From positions 1 through 64,000 of the forward strand of contig JAHEMR010000002.1 in NCBI GenBank assembly GCA_024643545.1: a DNA stretch of 64,000 nucleotides, written 5' to 3'. The stretch comes from Crocinitomicaceae bacterium (lineage in GTDB: Bacteria; Bacteroidota; Bacteroidia; Flavobacteriales_D; Crocinitomicaceae). The translations under genes and the position numbers were made by a program. A model generated the notes under the pieces. The model had not been told where the DNA came from. It did not search any database and saw only the letters and a list, made by a program, of their open reading frames with translations. This document shows positions 8,123 through 16,267 of the stretch, piece after piece; position 1 is the first letter of the stretch, and every line of letters begins with the position of its first letter.

Positions 8123-9124
8123 ATGAAACAATTGACTTTAAAACTCATTCTTCCACTAAGCGTCATCTCGTTCGCGACACTGACGAAATGGTGGTATGCA
8201 CTTCCGGTCGACGCGCCTGGTACCTTTTTCACAGGATTTCCTTTTCCATTCGTTTGTAAGGGCTGGCATACATCGATGTCCTTGCAAATTTTCGCAATTG
8301 AATTTTTCGTGGACTTTCTCACCTACTTTTTAATTTGGTTCCTTGTATTTTTTTGCATCAACCGTTTTTGGAGTAAAATCAATCCAAGGAAATGGGTGAC
8401 TATTTTCCTGTGGAGCATCGCCGGACTCATTATAAGTGGAGCTAGTTTAATTGCCGCCAATCCAGACAATTTAGTTTACATGAAACGTCCTTTTAACATA
8501 GAAGTGAAGTCGTCTGGGTTTCAATTTGTTTGGGGAAAAAATACACAGCTGGACACCGAATCGATTGAATCAAAGGATGAAAAACACATCCTCACGATAC
8601 CAAAAGGAAAGATTCATTTGGAAAATGGAGAATACCGCATTATCCTAAGAAAAAAACTAGAAACCCCAGAAATTGAACCTGGCTCGGGAGAATTGTTTCT
8701 AGACGTAATACCAGGGGGACCTGGTTGGAAAACAATTCAAAAACTAAATGCCCCGTTAAGAGCATTAACCGCTTTTTACGCATCAATGGGCGGTTCAAAT
8801 TGCGGTGGAGATTACTGTGAACTTACATCCGCACTTGGTCTTGGAAAACAAGGCTCAAGAAAACAGAAACAGTTAATAGAAATGTATTTCCCAAACGACA
8901 AAGTAGCAAAAACCGTTCTTCAACAGGATTGTTATTTACGTCCAAGCGGCGCTTCTACCTTTTCTGATTTTGTATATTTAACCATAACCGTTAAAGGTGA
9001 CACAGTTATTGTCGACTATGAATTATACTTTTACAACCATGGAGAGCACAGTTATATTACTGGGCCAGATGTTTATTTATACCAAAACAATGCGTTTAAA
9101 ATGCGCCAAAGAAACATTTGGTAG
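8123..9124 (+). CDS. hypothetical membrane protein with large soluble C-terminal domain
   Basis: 333 residues from ATG 8123; the TTG two codons earlier is less likely. Hydrophobic segments at about residues 7-25, 55-78 and 90-110 precede a ~210-residue domain with a Cys-containing motif (GGSNCGGDYCEL) and a Tyr-rich C-terminal beta region (TVIVDYELYFYNHG). The pair of closely spaced Cys could form a disulphide if the domain is periplasmic. I do not recognise the family. Confidence 0.6.
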   Translation: MKQLTLKLILPLSVISFATLTKWWYALPVDAPGTFFTGFPFPFVCKGWHTSMSLQIFAIEFFVDFLTYFLIWFLVFFCINRFWSKINPRKWVTIFLWSIAGLIISGASLIAANPDNLVYMKRPFNIEVKSSGFQFVWGKNTQLDTESIESKDEKHILTIPKGKIHLENGEYRIILRKKLETPEIEPGSGELFLDVIPGGPGWKTIQKLNAPLRALTAFYASMGGSNCGGDYCELTSALGLGKQGSRKQKQLIEMYFPNDKVAKTVLQQDCYLRPSGASTFSDFVYLTITVKGDTVIVDYELYFYNHGEHSYITGPDVYLYQNNAFKMRQRNIW

Positions 9125-9217
9125 AAAAGAAGAAAAACAATTATTCAAAAAAGCATTTCAATGATAAAACACACTTCTCCCTTTTCCTCGAATGTATACT
9201 TTTTGAGATTTTAGATC

Positions 9218-9667
9218 ATGATTAAAAAAATAACATTCATCCTTCTGGCTATAGCTGCCATCATTGCTGCGGTTTATTTACAAGGCAACATAAAAACCAA
9301 ACCTCAGGTTTACTTTATCGGATTTTCAGCGCTAACAACAATTTTACTCTTCACTAAGATTAAAATAATCCCGGAAGTTTTTTACCTCATTATGCTCGGA
9401 CTATTGCTCTACTTCATGTTTTTTTTAGTGGGAATGTCCCTTTTAGACTTTATTGCACCAGAAAGAGCTACGGCTATTTTAGCAGATGGACGAAAAATTA
9501 GGTTTAATGATCCATCATTTATTTATGTCGCAGTTACAACACTGATTATCAGTATTCTTATTCAAATTTCCTATGCGAATAATCGAAAAATTTTGAAATT
9601 AGTTACCTTTGAAAGGTATGTCGCGCTCCTTACTTTCTTGGTCGCATTCATCGGACATATCATATAA
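9218..9667 (+). CDS. hypothetical polytopic membrane protein
   Basis: 149 residues with about five hydrophobic stretches (5-22, 29-47, 52-76, 99-115, 128-147). No conserved motif is visible. It ends two bases before the next membrane-protein gene, so the two are likely co-transcribed. Confidence 0.55.
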   Translation: MIKKITFILLAIAAIIAAVYLQGNIKTKPQVYFIGFSALTTILLFTKIKIIPEVFYLIMLGLLLYFMFFLVGMSLLDFIAPERATAILADGRKIRFNDPSFIYVAVTTLIISILIQISYANNRKILKLVTFERYVALLTFLVAFIGHII

Positions 9668-9669
9668 AA

Positions 9670-9993
9670 ATGGCTCTCATTAAAACAATTGGAATTCTTG
9701 CTCAGTTAGGTTTGCTGATACTCATCAATTATTATGCTTTACACGTAAAAAATGGGGATAACCAAACCAGTCTTGATGTGATGTTTTGTGGAACGTTTTT
9801 TACTTCGCTATCCTTACTTTTACTCGTCGTTTCAAAGTTAATTTGGACGGAAATTGACAAACTAAGTTGGATCTTCATTTCTTTGCTTTGTATCATAGGT
9901 GTCAATTTTTTCCTATTCGACTTTTTTAACATCATGGTGGAATATGATCGCTGGCTAGATAAAGGAATGCCTGGAAAACCTTTCTGGTTTTAA
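9670..9993 (+). CDS. hypothetical three-helix membrane protein
   Basis: 107 residues with hydrophobic segments at about 5-24, 37-58 and 65-88. It follows the preceding gene after a two-base gap and probably shares its transcript. No family recognised; the pair may act together, but nothing in the sequence says how. Confidence 0.5.
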   Translation: MALIKTIGILAQLGLLILINYYALHVKNGDNQTSLDVMFCGTFFTSLSLLLLVVSKLIWTEIDKLSWIFISLLCIIGVNFFLFDFFNIMVEYDRWLDKGMPGKPFWF

Positions 9994-10016
9994 CTATTTC
10001 TAGTGCAAAAAAAACT

Positions 10017-10178
10017 ATGGAATATATTGGACTCAATCGACCACTTATTCACTCCATTTTCACGGAGATTTTCTACTTGTTCTTTTGTTCGTCGCTTGAC
10101 TTTAGCGATACCACTAAAGGAATTTTCAAAACGCTCATGTTATTTCTCCCTGGACTTACTTTACCTTTAACGAATTGA
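10017..10178 (+). CDS. small unknown ORF, 53 codons
   Basis: ATG 10017 to TGA 10176-10178, in the gap between two membrane-protein genes. The product is moderately hydrophobic (IFTEIFYLFFCSSLDF) without a clear helix or signal peptide. It could be a real short protein, a remnant, or chance. Listed because it fills an otherwise empty 200-base gap. Confidence 0.25.
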   Translation: MEYIGLNRPLIHSIFTEIFYLFFCSSLDFSDTTKGIFKTLMLFLPGLTLPLTN

Positions 10179-10201
10179 AACATCAGACCAACAATTTTCG
10201 C

Positions 10202-10642
10202 ATGGCCAAAATTTATGGAATAACAGCCCTTTGTCTATTGTTCATTAGCTTCTTCACACCTGGAAGTTTTGACATTGCTTTACACGATAAGTATGTGATC
10301 ATTAGCAAGTCGCAAATAACGATCATCTTTGCGCTCCTATTCGCCTTTTTCACCTTGATTCTATGGGGCTTGGAAAGGAATTTCAAACAGTTAAGTCCAA
10401 TTCTCAATTGGCTTCATTTCGGTCTAACAGTCTGTGGAATTTTGATTTTGGAAGTGATCTCCAGTCATTCCATCATGCAATTTTTTCTAGTGGAATTTCC
10501 CACAGATGAAATCAACAAACAGGAAATTTGGATCAACGAATGGCTGAGTTTTTTCATCGTTGTCGTGCTTTTTAGTCAAGTTCTATTTGTTTTTAATATC
10601 CTTAGAGCCATTATCTTAAAACCTAAAAATGGTAGCAACTGA
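10202..10642 (+). CDS. small four-helix membrane protein with COX1-like motif
   Basis: 146 residues from ATG 10202; an in-frame TTG at 10175 would overlap the short ORF upstream. Four hydrophobic segments at about residues 5-19, 38-55, 66-84 and 112-136. Between the first two sits SFDIALHDKYVIISKSQI, reminiscent of the D-x-x-x-HDTYYVxxHFH segment of cytochrome oxidase subunit I. Small proteins with an 'IDxxLHDTYYV' motif and this layout occur in many Bacteroidota and have no known function (from memory, not checked). Here the motif is altered (HDKYVI). Confidence 0.6.
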   Translation: MAKIYGITALCLLFISFFTPGSFDIALHDKYVIISKSQITIIFALLFAFFTLILWGLERNFKQLSPILNWLHFGLTVCGILILEVISSHSIMQFFLVEFPTDEINKQEIWINEWLSFFIVVVLFSQVLFVFNILRAIILKPKNGSN

Positions 10643-10737
10643 TGCGAGCGCATGAAACCATCTTCTAGTTATTTTATGAACCTTCATTTTCCAAATTCAA
10701 TTGCGTTATAAGTACTAATTAGAAAGAAGAAAAACGC

Positions 10738-10745
10738 TATATTTG
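10738..10745 (+). promoter_or_regulatory. TAnnTTTG promoter -7 element
   Basis: TATATTTG, an exact match to the Bacteroidota -7 consensus, 55 bases before the GTG start of the secreted protein at 10801. No well-spaced -33 TTG was found. Confidence 0.4.
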
Positions 10746-10800
10746 ATATGAAACATGTCGATCTAAAAACCGATCGAATCAATATTCAAGAAAACAAACC

Positions 10801-11385
10801 GTGAGAAATTTACTTTGCATAATTTTCGGATTTTTACCACTTACGTTTACCTTCGGACAGACCTATAGTTCGCTGACAAGTGATGAGGAAATGTATGCCT
10901 TTCTAAAGTGGATGACGGTGTATGACCGCAAACACGTGGATGAACCTACATGGAAACGCAAGCACATCACGACTAACATTTTACCGTGGGAAATTGCAAA
11001 CTTTCTACTCCCCGAATCGGCAGGAGTCAATCAACGTGAATTCATCAACATAGACAGTCGTTACCTGTATAAAAGTCGTGGTGGTACGGACACCCTTTTT
11101 AATCAACAAGATCGCGATTTTATGTTCCAACAATTTACCGCGATGAAGGACACTATTTGGCAAGCGAAGTTTTCATACCTCACGCACTTAACGAGTAAGA
11201 AACAAGCAAGGTTGAAAACGTACTGTTATTCCATTCCACTGTTTTCCGTGGACAAAACATATGTCATCATTCAAAAACATTTTCACTGTGGAAATATGTG
11301 CATCGAAGGTGGATACTACGTTTACCGACGATTGAACGACAAGCATTGGGAATTTGTGACAGCTGTAAATACATGGATAAGTTGA
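10801..11385 (+). CDS. hypothetical secreted protein
   Basis: 194 residues from GTG 10801, chosen because it begins a clear signal peptide (MRNLLCIIFGFLPLTFTFGQ, cleavage after FGQ). The mature part is basic, with three Cys near the C-terminus (YCYSIPLF, HFHCGNMCIEGG), suggesting a disulphide in the periplasm. No family recognised. The next gene begins within six bases, so the two are probably one transcript. Confidence 0.6.
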   Translation: MRNLLCIIFGFLPLTFTFGQTYSSLTSDEEMYAFLKWMTVYDRKHVDEPTWKRKHITTNILPWEIANFLLPESAGVNQREFINIDSRYLYKSRGGTDTLFNQQDRDFMFQQFTAMKDTIWQAKFSYLTHLTSKKQARLKTYCYSIPLFSVDKTYVIIQKHFHCGNMCIEGGYYVYRRLNDKHWEFVTAVNTWIS

Positions 11386-11390
11386 CGAAA

Positions 11391-12131
11391 ATGATAATGC
11401 ACAACATGAACAAAACAAAAAAAACCATTGTCAGCATCCTCTACCTTGTCCATATCTTGGTGCTACAAAACTTATTGTTTCATCTTTTTCCTTCACCAGG
11501 ACCTGGAACGATCTTTACTGTCCCACTGAGTTTTGCTGTTGCAATTATTACCGGCATTTTACATTTTTTCCTCATCAATTTCATTAAAAACAAAAGCATT
11601 CGCATAGTCAGTCAACTGTGCTCCTTTGTCCTACTGACGTGGTTTTATCTTTTCATTTACGGCGAAGAACCAATAGCTCAAATAGCGGATGCGGTTTATT
11701 ACGCAAATCACCAAGATCAATTACGTTTCGAGGATATTTTTGACGATAACTATGGGAAATATGGCGTGAAATGTGCCGCAGCATTTGCTAAATTCAAGGA
11801 CAGCATTCCAGACGCCGCATTTGTCATAACGTACTGTTGTCAGGATGAAAAGTCCTTTTACGTGGCGAGGTACGGAAATACCTTTGTGACGAATAATCAA
11901 AACCTTCAACTGAACCTTTTCGCGGACAATGATTCCATCAGCTTATCTGAAAAGTACAAGGGAGAAGAGATCACGATCACAGGTGATGTCAAAGGATTTG
12001 GGAAAAATAGCATTTGGGGTCGAGACAACATGAAGACAACAAACAAAAACTCCATCTTTTTACACGACGTCCAACTGAAACCAAATGAAGGATTCTGCAC
12101 ATACTATTATCATTATTTAGTGAAGGAGTGA
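11391..12131 (+). CDS. hypothetical membrane protein with soluble C-terminal domain
   Basis: 246 residues from ATG 11391. The frame is open upstream, but that part overlaps the preceding gene and is not convincing; ATGs at 11397 and 11406 are alternatives. Hydrophobic segments at about residues 10-32, 40-62 and 70-90 precede a ~155-residue soluble domain containing adjacent Cys (TYCCQDE) and a motif resembling an OB-type strand (EEITITGDVKGFGK). Function unknown. Confidence 0.55.
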   Translation: MIMHNMNKTKKTIVSILYLVHILVLQNLLFHLFPSPGPGTIFTVPLSFAVAIITGILHFFLINFIKNKSIRIVSQLCSFVLLTWFYLFIYGEEPIAQIADAVYYANHQDQLRFEDIFDDNYGKYGVKCAAAFAKFKDSIPDAAFVITYCCQDEKSFYVARYGNTFVTNNQNLQLNLFADNDSISLSEKYKGEEITITGDVKGFGKNSIWGRDNMKTTNKNSIFLHDVQLKPNEGFCTYYYHYLVKE

Positions 12132-12241
12132 AGCTATTTAACTTTCGTCCAAAGTCATAGGTCTGATAGAAAAACCGAACTGTGGTCGCACCGAAACTTG
12201 TTTGATGACGTTCACTCAAACAAAAATAACTTCTAAACCAA

Positions 12242-12760
12242 ATGAAGAAAATACTTCAAGAAATCTCATCAAAAGCCATTGAGCACGGTTGGATTAACCC
12301 AGAACTATCGGAACACCAACTCGCTTCAAGATGGATCGGATATTATCCAGTAAGCAACATAGAAATAGACGCCCTAGAAGTACGACTAGGAATGAAGTTA
12401 CCGCAAGATTATAAAGAATTTCTACAACTGACCAATGGATTTTTGGCGGCAAACAACGTGGAACCGAGTTTTTGTTCAACAGAAAAAGTAGACTATTTGA
12501 AAAATGTGGATCTTGAGCTCATTGAGATTTGGACTTCAGCCGGTAACATTGAGGTTGGAAATAAGCTTGAGACGGCTATAAAAGTTGGTGGATTTGACGA
12601 AGAACAGTATTTTTTTCTTATTCCTCCAAGCAAGGGAAATGCAAATTGGGAGTATTGGATTTTTGCCGCCTGGGCTCCTGGTGAAACCATATTTCACAGC
12701 CTAATGGACTATTTCAAGGAAGTGCTTGAGTTTACAACTTCTTTATGTGACGAAAAGTAG
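12242..12760 (+). CDS. SUKH (SMI1/KNR4) domain protein
   Basis: 172 residues, soluble. The hallmark is IEALEVRLGMKLPQDYKEFL followed by LTNGF (about residues 42-65), typical of the SUKH-1 domain, with the usual aromatic acidic C-terminal half. SUKH proteins are often immunity proteins against polymorphic nuclease or deaminase toxins, though many are housekeeping or of unknown role. No toxin gene lies beside it here, so an orphan immunity role is inference. The neighbouring gene at 12846 has a similar acidic, soluble character. Confidence 0.8.
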   Translation: MKKILQEISSKAIEHGWINPELSEHQLASRWIGYYPVSNIEIDALEVRLGMKLPQDYKEFLQLTNGFLAANNVEPSFCSTEKVDYLKNVDLELIEIWTSAGNIEVGNKLETAIKVGGFDEEQYFFLIPPSKGNANWEYWIFAAWAPGETIFHSLMDYFKEVLEFTTSLCDEK

Positions 12761-12795
12761 CATGCATGCAGAGGAGCAAATCCATCAAAAAAGAA

Positions 12796-12803
12796 TAACT
12801 TTG
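12796..12803 (+). promoter_or_regulatory. TAnnTTTG promoter -7 element
   Basis: TAACTTTG, an exact consensus match, 42 bases before ATG 12846. Confidence 0.45.
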
Positions 12804-12845
12804 AGTAAGTCACTTAAGTACGATTTAACATGATGTATCAGTAGC

Positions 12846-13634
12846 ATGTCCAATATTTTCGCAGACAATCATATTTATCCGAACGAAGGAAAAATCAACC
12901 TTCACTTTCAGGAATTCTATGACTCGGTATTTGTTGCTTTTATGCCTTTTATTGAAATGGAAGGTGAAAAAATGATCCATTCAAGCCCAAGTCAATCCAT
13001 TCAATTAACACCTAAAGAAGCACGGAAAGATCTTCAATTTCTTGAGGATGCACCGCTATTAAATGCGAGGATTTACAGCCAAAACATGGATTATCCAACA
13101 GAAGAAGAAATTTATGAGCATGGAAAACCGATCTCTTGGGAAACCATTAAAAAAGGTGCTGGATTTTCAGATTTTTCGCAAATAAACAAGGCATTGGAGA
13201 CATCCATCGGGGCATTAAACAGTGCTTTTAGTAAACCTGAATTATGCGATCAATTAACAACGCATACAACGAAACAAAATTACTGGCATCCAACAGAAGG
13301 TGAATTCAACACCCTGTCAAAAGTTGATATGTATAAGGCATTCAAACTTCTAGATAAACATAAAATTTGTGTGATAGACAAGTATTATGAACGAAGATCC
13401 ATACTGGACTTGGATACATTAACTATCCATGATTTTGTAAGGGAGATTGGTCACGACGATTATTACATCTATTCCGTGGATAAAGAACTGTTGTTCACGA
13501 TCGACTGGGACAGTTTCTTTTTCCTAATTGCGAGTAGTCAAGAGAAAATGAATCAAATCATCGAAGCTAAATTAGTTGAAGGTTTTCTTTGTGATGAAAA
13601 CACAGAACATGAGTGGGACATGGATCAAAAGTAA
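12846..13634 (+). CDS. hypothetical soluble protein (possibly DUF2711-like)
   Basis: 262 residues, acidic, with no signal peptide or membrane segment. Notable motifs are FYDSVFVAFMPFIEME near the N-terminus and IYSVDKELLFTIDWDSFFFLI near the C-terminus. The pattern vaguely recalls uncharacterised DUF2711 proteins, but I cannot confirm this by eye. It has its own candidate promoter and follows the SUKH gene on the same strand. A role in toxin immunity or stress would be speculation. Confidence 0.55.
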   Translation: MSNIFADNHIYPNEGKINLHFQEFYDSVFVAFMPFIEMEGEKMIHSSPSQSIQLTPKEARKDLQFLEDAPLLNARIYSQNMDYPTEEEIYEHGKPISWETIKKGAGFSDFSQINKALETSIGALNSAFSKPELCDQLTTHTTKQNYWHPTEGEFNTLSKVDMYKAFKLLDKHKICVIDKYYERRSILDLDTLTIHDFVREIGHDDYYIYSVDKELLFTIDWDSFFFLIASSQEKMNQIIEAKLVEGFLCDENTEHEWDMDQK

Positions 13635-13724
13635 AATTTAACAATGGCAAACATGAATCACCTATTAAAAAATAAAAACACCATTTCTGAACCGATGACC
13701 ATGTGCATTTCGCTTGTGTAGTTC

Positions 13725-14114
13725 ATGCTATTTCAATTCAATCAAGATTATTTTCAACTAAAATTTTGGTTTTTTTATGGCGCTCAACTACATGTACCGT
13801 TCGCGTATTTGCTGAGCTACCCGTCCATTATCATCCTAACTTTTTTCATTTACAAGAAATCGAAAATCGCCTGGTGGATCATTGTGTCAATGGGTACGTA
13901 CTTAATGCTACATTTTGGATGGAATTACATCAAAGAGTTGCAATTGCCCGAAATCGACCAGGACCAAAATTCACTTGAAACCTTACTGACCTTATTTGAA
14001 GAACCACGGTTCGGACTATTCTACTACCTATCGAATATGCTCGTATGTTTCGTTCCCATCTACTTTTGCATCCGATTTAAAGCGCATTTTTCCATCACCA
14101 GAAAGATCCTATAG
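13725..14114 (+). CDS. hypothetical four-helix membrane protein, C-terminus possibly truncated
   Basis: 129 residues with aromatic-rich hydrophobic segments at about 10-30, 30-45, 51-68 and 98-118. After the TAG at 14112-14114 the same frame continues with a hydrophobic stretch (SAFIVSIVLFTLDVLFI) before another stop, so the last helix may have been lost to a nonsense mutation. A different frame across the same region is also hydrophobic, so a frameshift is equally possible. Family not recognised. Confidence 0.5.
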   Translation: MLFQFNQDYFQLKFWFFYGAQLHVPFAYLLSYPSIIILTFFIYKKSKIAWWIIVSMGTYLMLHFGWNYIKELQLPEIDQDQNSLETLLTLFEEPRFGLFYYLSNMLVCFVPIYFCIRFKAHFSITRKIL

Positions 14115-14257
14115 AGTGCGTTTATTGTGTCCATTGTTCTTTTTACTTTGGATGTACTTTTTATTTAGCATCATCAACATAAAATAACAACAGGCAAAAT
14201 CGCGATATCAATTTTTGGTATTTTTACTTTGTTCTTTTGCAATGTCGGGCAACAAAA

Positions 14258-14770
14258 TCAACTTACAAACAATTGCGCAATCGTTTTCATTGCTAAAAAT
14301 AATTTGCCGCTATCCGGTAATTTTTGAAAACCATAACTCACGTAAAATTGTTGAGCATTGTCATCAATAGGATCGACAACAACGGCAACAGAACCTATTT
14401 CATTCGATGCAAGATAACTTCGATAAAGGGCTTCTACAAGCAACTCCCTACCTAGTCCTTTGCCATGAAAAGTTACATCAACCGCTAGTCGACCCAAAAG
14501 TGTTGTAGGAATTGTTTTATATGATTTTGGGAATTTACGCTGCCATTCCAAAGGGATAAAATCTCTTGAAATACTAGAGTTTGACAACGTGTAATAAGCA
14601 ATGACCGGTTCATTTAATTCCTCATTGACACAAACAAAACATGCAGATAATCGCTTCTTCATATCCTGACTGGCTTGAAACTTCAAATAATCGTCCAACA
14701 CGGACTTTCCACATTTGAAATCCGTTCGAAAATGAGAAGAATGAAGAAGGACTGTTTTAAAACCTACCAC
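14258..14770 (-). CDS. GNAT-family acetyltransferase toxin of a type II toxin-antitoxin system
   Basis: 170 residues from GTG 14770, directly after the antitoxin stop codon with no gap. It has the GNAT acetyl-CoA loop (VDVTFHGKGLGREL) and the C-terminal QQFYVSYGF segment, matching the TacT/AtaT-like toxins that acetylate the amino group of charged tRNAs and stop translation. The Tyr in FYVSYGF sits where these toxins carry their catalytic Tyr. Length is normal for the family. Pairing with an upstream DUF1778 gene is the classic arrangement. Which tRNA is modified cannot be told from the sequence. Confidence 0.9.
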   Translation of the reverse strand: MVGFKTVLLHSSHFRTDFKCGKSVLDDYLKFQASQDMKKRLSACFVCVNEELNEPVIAYYTLSNSSISRDFIPLEWQRKFPKSYKTIPTTLLGRLAVDVTFHGKGLGRELLVEALYRSYLASNEIGSVAVVVDPIDDNAQQFYVSYGFQKLPDSGKLFLAMKTIAQLFVS

Positions 14771-15055
14771 TTACTGTTTAGTTTTAAATTTTGCGGCTGC
14801 AGCTTTCAGTTTTTCATTTGGTGGTAAAGGATTAAAAATCGCATCGAAAAACAATTCAGCATCACGCTTTGAGGATAATATAGCTTCTTCAGCTTGAATA
14901 ATTTCTTCAGCTTGTTTCACCGCTGAACGAATGACAAACTCTGTTAAGCTACGATAACCACCTATTGCTGCAGCTCTTTCAAAAAATGCCTTTTCATCTT
15001 GAGTCAAGCGTGCTTCAAACCGAGTTTTTCCTGAAATTTTATTACTTATTGCCAT
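14771..15055 (-). CDS. DUF1778 antitoxin (ribbon-helix-helix)
   Basis: 94 residues from ATG 15055; the open frame extends seven codons further, but the promoter -7 element at 15074-15081 rules out an earlier start. The N-terminal KTRFEARLTQDEKAFFERAA and YRSLTEFVIRSAVKQAEE segments are typical of DUF1778/TacA antitoxins: a ribbon-helix-helix DNA-binding dimer, followed by a tail (about 55-94) that wraps the toxin. It neutralises the downstream GNAT toxin and should repress the operon through the inverted repeat just upstream. Confidence 0.9.
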   Translation of the reverse strand: MAISNKISGKTRFEARLTQDEKAFFERAAAIGGYRSLTEFVIRSAVKQAEEIIQAEEAILSSKRDAELFFDAIFNPLPPNEKLKAAAAKFKTKQ

Positions 15056-15073
15056 GATTCTATCATTAATTTT

Positions 15074-15081
15074 CAAATGTA
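15074..15081 (-). promoter_or_regulatory. TAnnTTTG promoter -7 element of the toxin-antitoxin operon
   Basis: On the minus strand this reads TACATTTG, an exact match to the consensus, 18 bases before the antitoxin ATG. A TTG (minus strand, 15097-15099) lies 15 bases upstream, slightly closer than usual for the -33 element. Confidence 0.6.
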
Positions 15082-15098
15082 CGGATTATTTACGTACA
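15078..15098. promoter_or_regulatory. candidate operator for antitoxin autorepression
   Basis: Perfect 6-bp inverted repeat (TGTACG and CGTACA arms) with a 9-base AT-rich spacer. One arm overlaps the -7 element and the other reaches the possible -33 TTG, so a bound antitoxin dimer pair would block RNA polymerase. Ribbon-helix-helix antitoxins normally bind such dyads; binding here is inference. Confidence 0.55.
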
Positions 15099-15290
15099 AT
15101 AATAGTAGTTTAATTCTATTCAATTAAAAATTGTGAACAAATAGGTTAACGCAAAAAATTAACAATTATTGAATACAAAATGTAGTAACTTTAACCCGTG
15201 TGAAAGCTTCTATTGAATTAATGACAAAATGTCACAACAAAAATCTTGGAACACAAATTGACTATTTAAGAAAAATTTAAAACATAAAAT

Positions 15291-15848
15291 ATGAAACCGA
15301 TTTACATTGTCTTAGCGAGTATTGGAGCAATTATCCTTTTTTCCTTTTTAGGTTACCGTAGCTTATTCAACAACGCTGTTGGATACCAGGAAACAGTAGA
15401 TGAAAAATGGTCAAATGTTCAGTCTGCCTACCAACGTCGCGCTGATTTGATTCCTGCCCTAGTAAAACAAGTGAAAGCAGGATCGAAAAATGAACGCGAA
15501 ATCCTCACACAAGTAACACAAGCAAGAGCTGGAATCGTGAACGCAAAAACACCAGACGATTTAGAATTGATGGGTAAAAAAATCAATACTGCGATTAATT
15601 TAGCTTACGAAGCATATCCAGAGTTGACTTCTACTAAATTGTTTGTGGACTTCGGTCGCGCGGTTGAAGGAACGGAAAACAGAATTAATTATGCACGTGA
15701 CGAATACAACGGTTCCGTAAAAACGTACAACACGCACATTCGTAGCTTCTTCGCAAGCATGCTATTGAACCGTGAAGAATTCGGTAAGAAAGAAGGTTTC
15801 AAAGCGAAAGCAGGAGATCAAGATGCACCTGATTTCGAATTGGAATGA
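15291..15848 (+). CDS. LemA family protein
   Basis: 185 residues. One N-terminal membrane helix (about 5-22) is followed by a helical domain with the LemA signature VDEKWSNVQSAYQRRADLIPALV and AYPELTSTKLF. Length is typical. LemA proteins are anchored to the inner membrane; their role is unsettled, with proposed links to envelope stress. It heads a three-gene operon with two TPM-domain genes (4-base overlaps), an arrangement common in Bacteroidota. Confidence 0.93.
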   Translation: MKPIYIVLASIGAIILFSFLGYRSLFNNAVGYQETVDEKWSNVQSAYQRRADLIPALVKQVKAGSKNEREILTQVTQARAGIVNAKTPDDLELMGKKINTAINLAYEAYPELTSTKLFVDFGRAVEGTENRINYARDEYNGSVKTYNTHIRSFFASMLLNREEFGKKEGFKAKAGDQDAPDFELE

Positions 15849-16267
15849 TTAACCAAGAAGAAAACAACCTCATTGTACAAGCCATCCAAGAAGCTGAGAA
15901 ATTGACTTCTGGTGAAATTCGCGTGCACATCGATAAAAAATGTTCGTCCGATCCTGTCAAAAGAGCAGTCACAGTATTCGAGAAATTAGGCATGCATCAA
16001 ACGGAATTGCGAAATGGCGTACTGATTTACGTTTCCTTCAGCGATCGTAAATTAGCCATTATTGGGGATAAAGGCATTCACGGACTTGTACCTACTGATT
16101 TCTGGGAAAGCACACGCAACAAAATGATTGCTGAATTTAAAGAAAATCGCTTTGCGGCTGGAATCATCGCGGCTATCCAGGAGGCTGGAATTCAACTTCG
16201 GACTTATTTTCCATACATGGAAAACGATCAAAACGAATTGTCCAACGAAATAAGCACCGAAGCATGA
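15845..16267 (+). CDS. TPM-domain protein without signal peptide (TLP18.3/Psb32/MOLO-1 fold)
   Basis: 140 residues. Begins MINQEENNLIVQAIQEAEKL and has the TPM core (TSGEIRVHID, NGVLIYVSFSDRKLAIIGDKGI). It has no signal sequence or membrane anchor, unlike its downstream neighbour, so it probably acts in the cytoplasm or against the inner face of the membrane. Its ATG overlaps the lemA stop and its end overlaps the next gene, indicating translational coupling. Confidence 0.88.
   Translation: MINQEENNLIVQAIQEAEKLTSGEIRVHIDKKCSSDPVKRAVTVFEKLGMHQTELRNGVLIYVSFSDRKLAIIGDKGIHGLVPTDFWESTRNKMIAEFKENRFAAGIIAAIQEAGIQLRTYFPYMENDQNELSNEISTEA

Noticed and set aside
10749..10803. 18-codon frame from ATG 10749
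   Set aside because: It is too short, shows no signal or conservation that can be seen, and simply precedes the GTG start at 10801.
5166..14114. Integrated phage or transposon in the orphan-gene region
   Set aside because: No integrase, transposase, structural phage gene, terminal inverted repeat or tRNA attachment site is visible.
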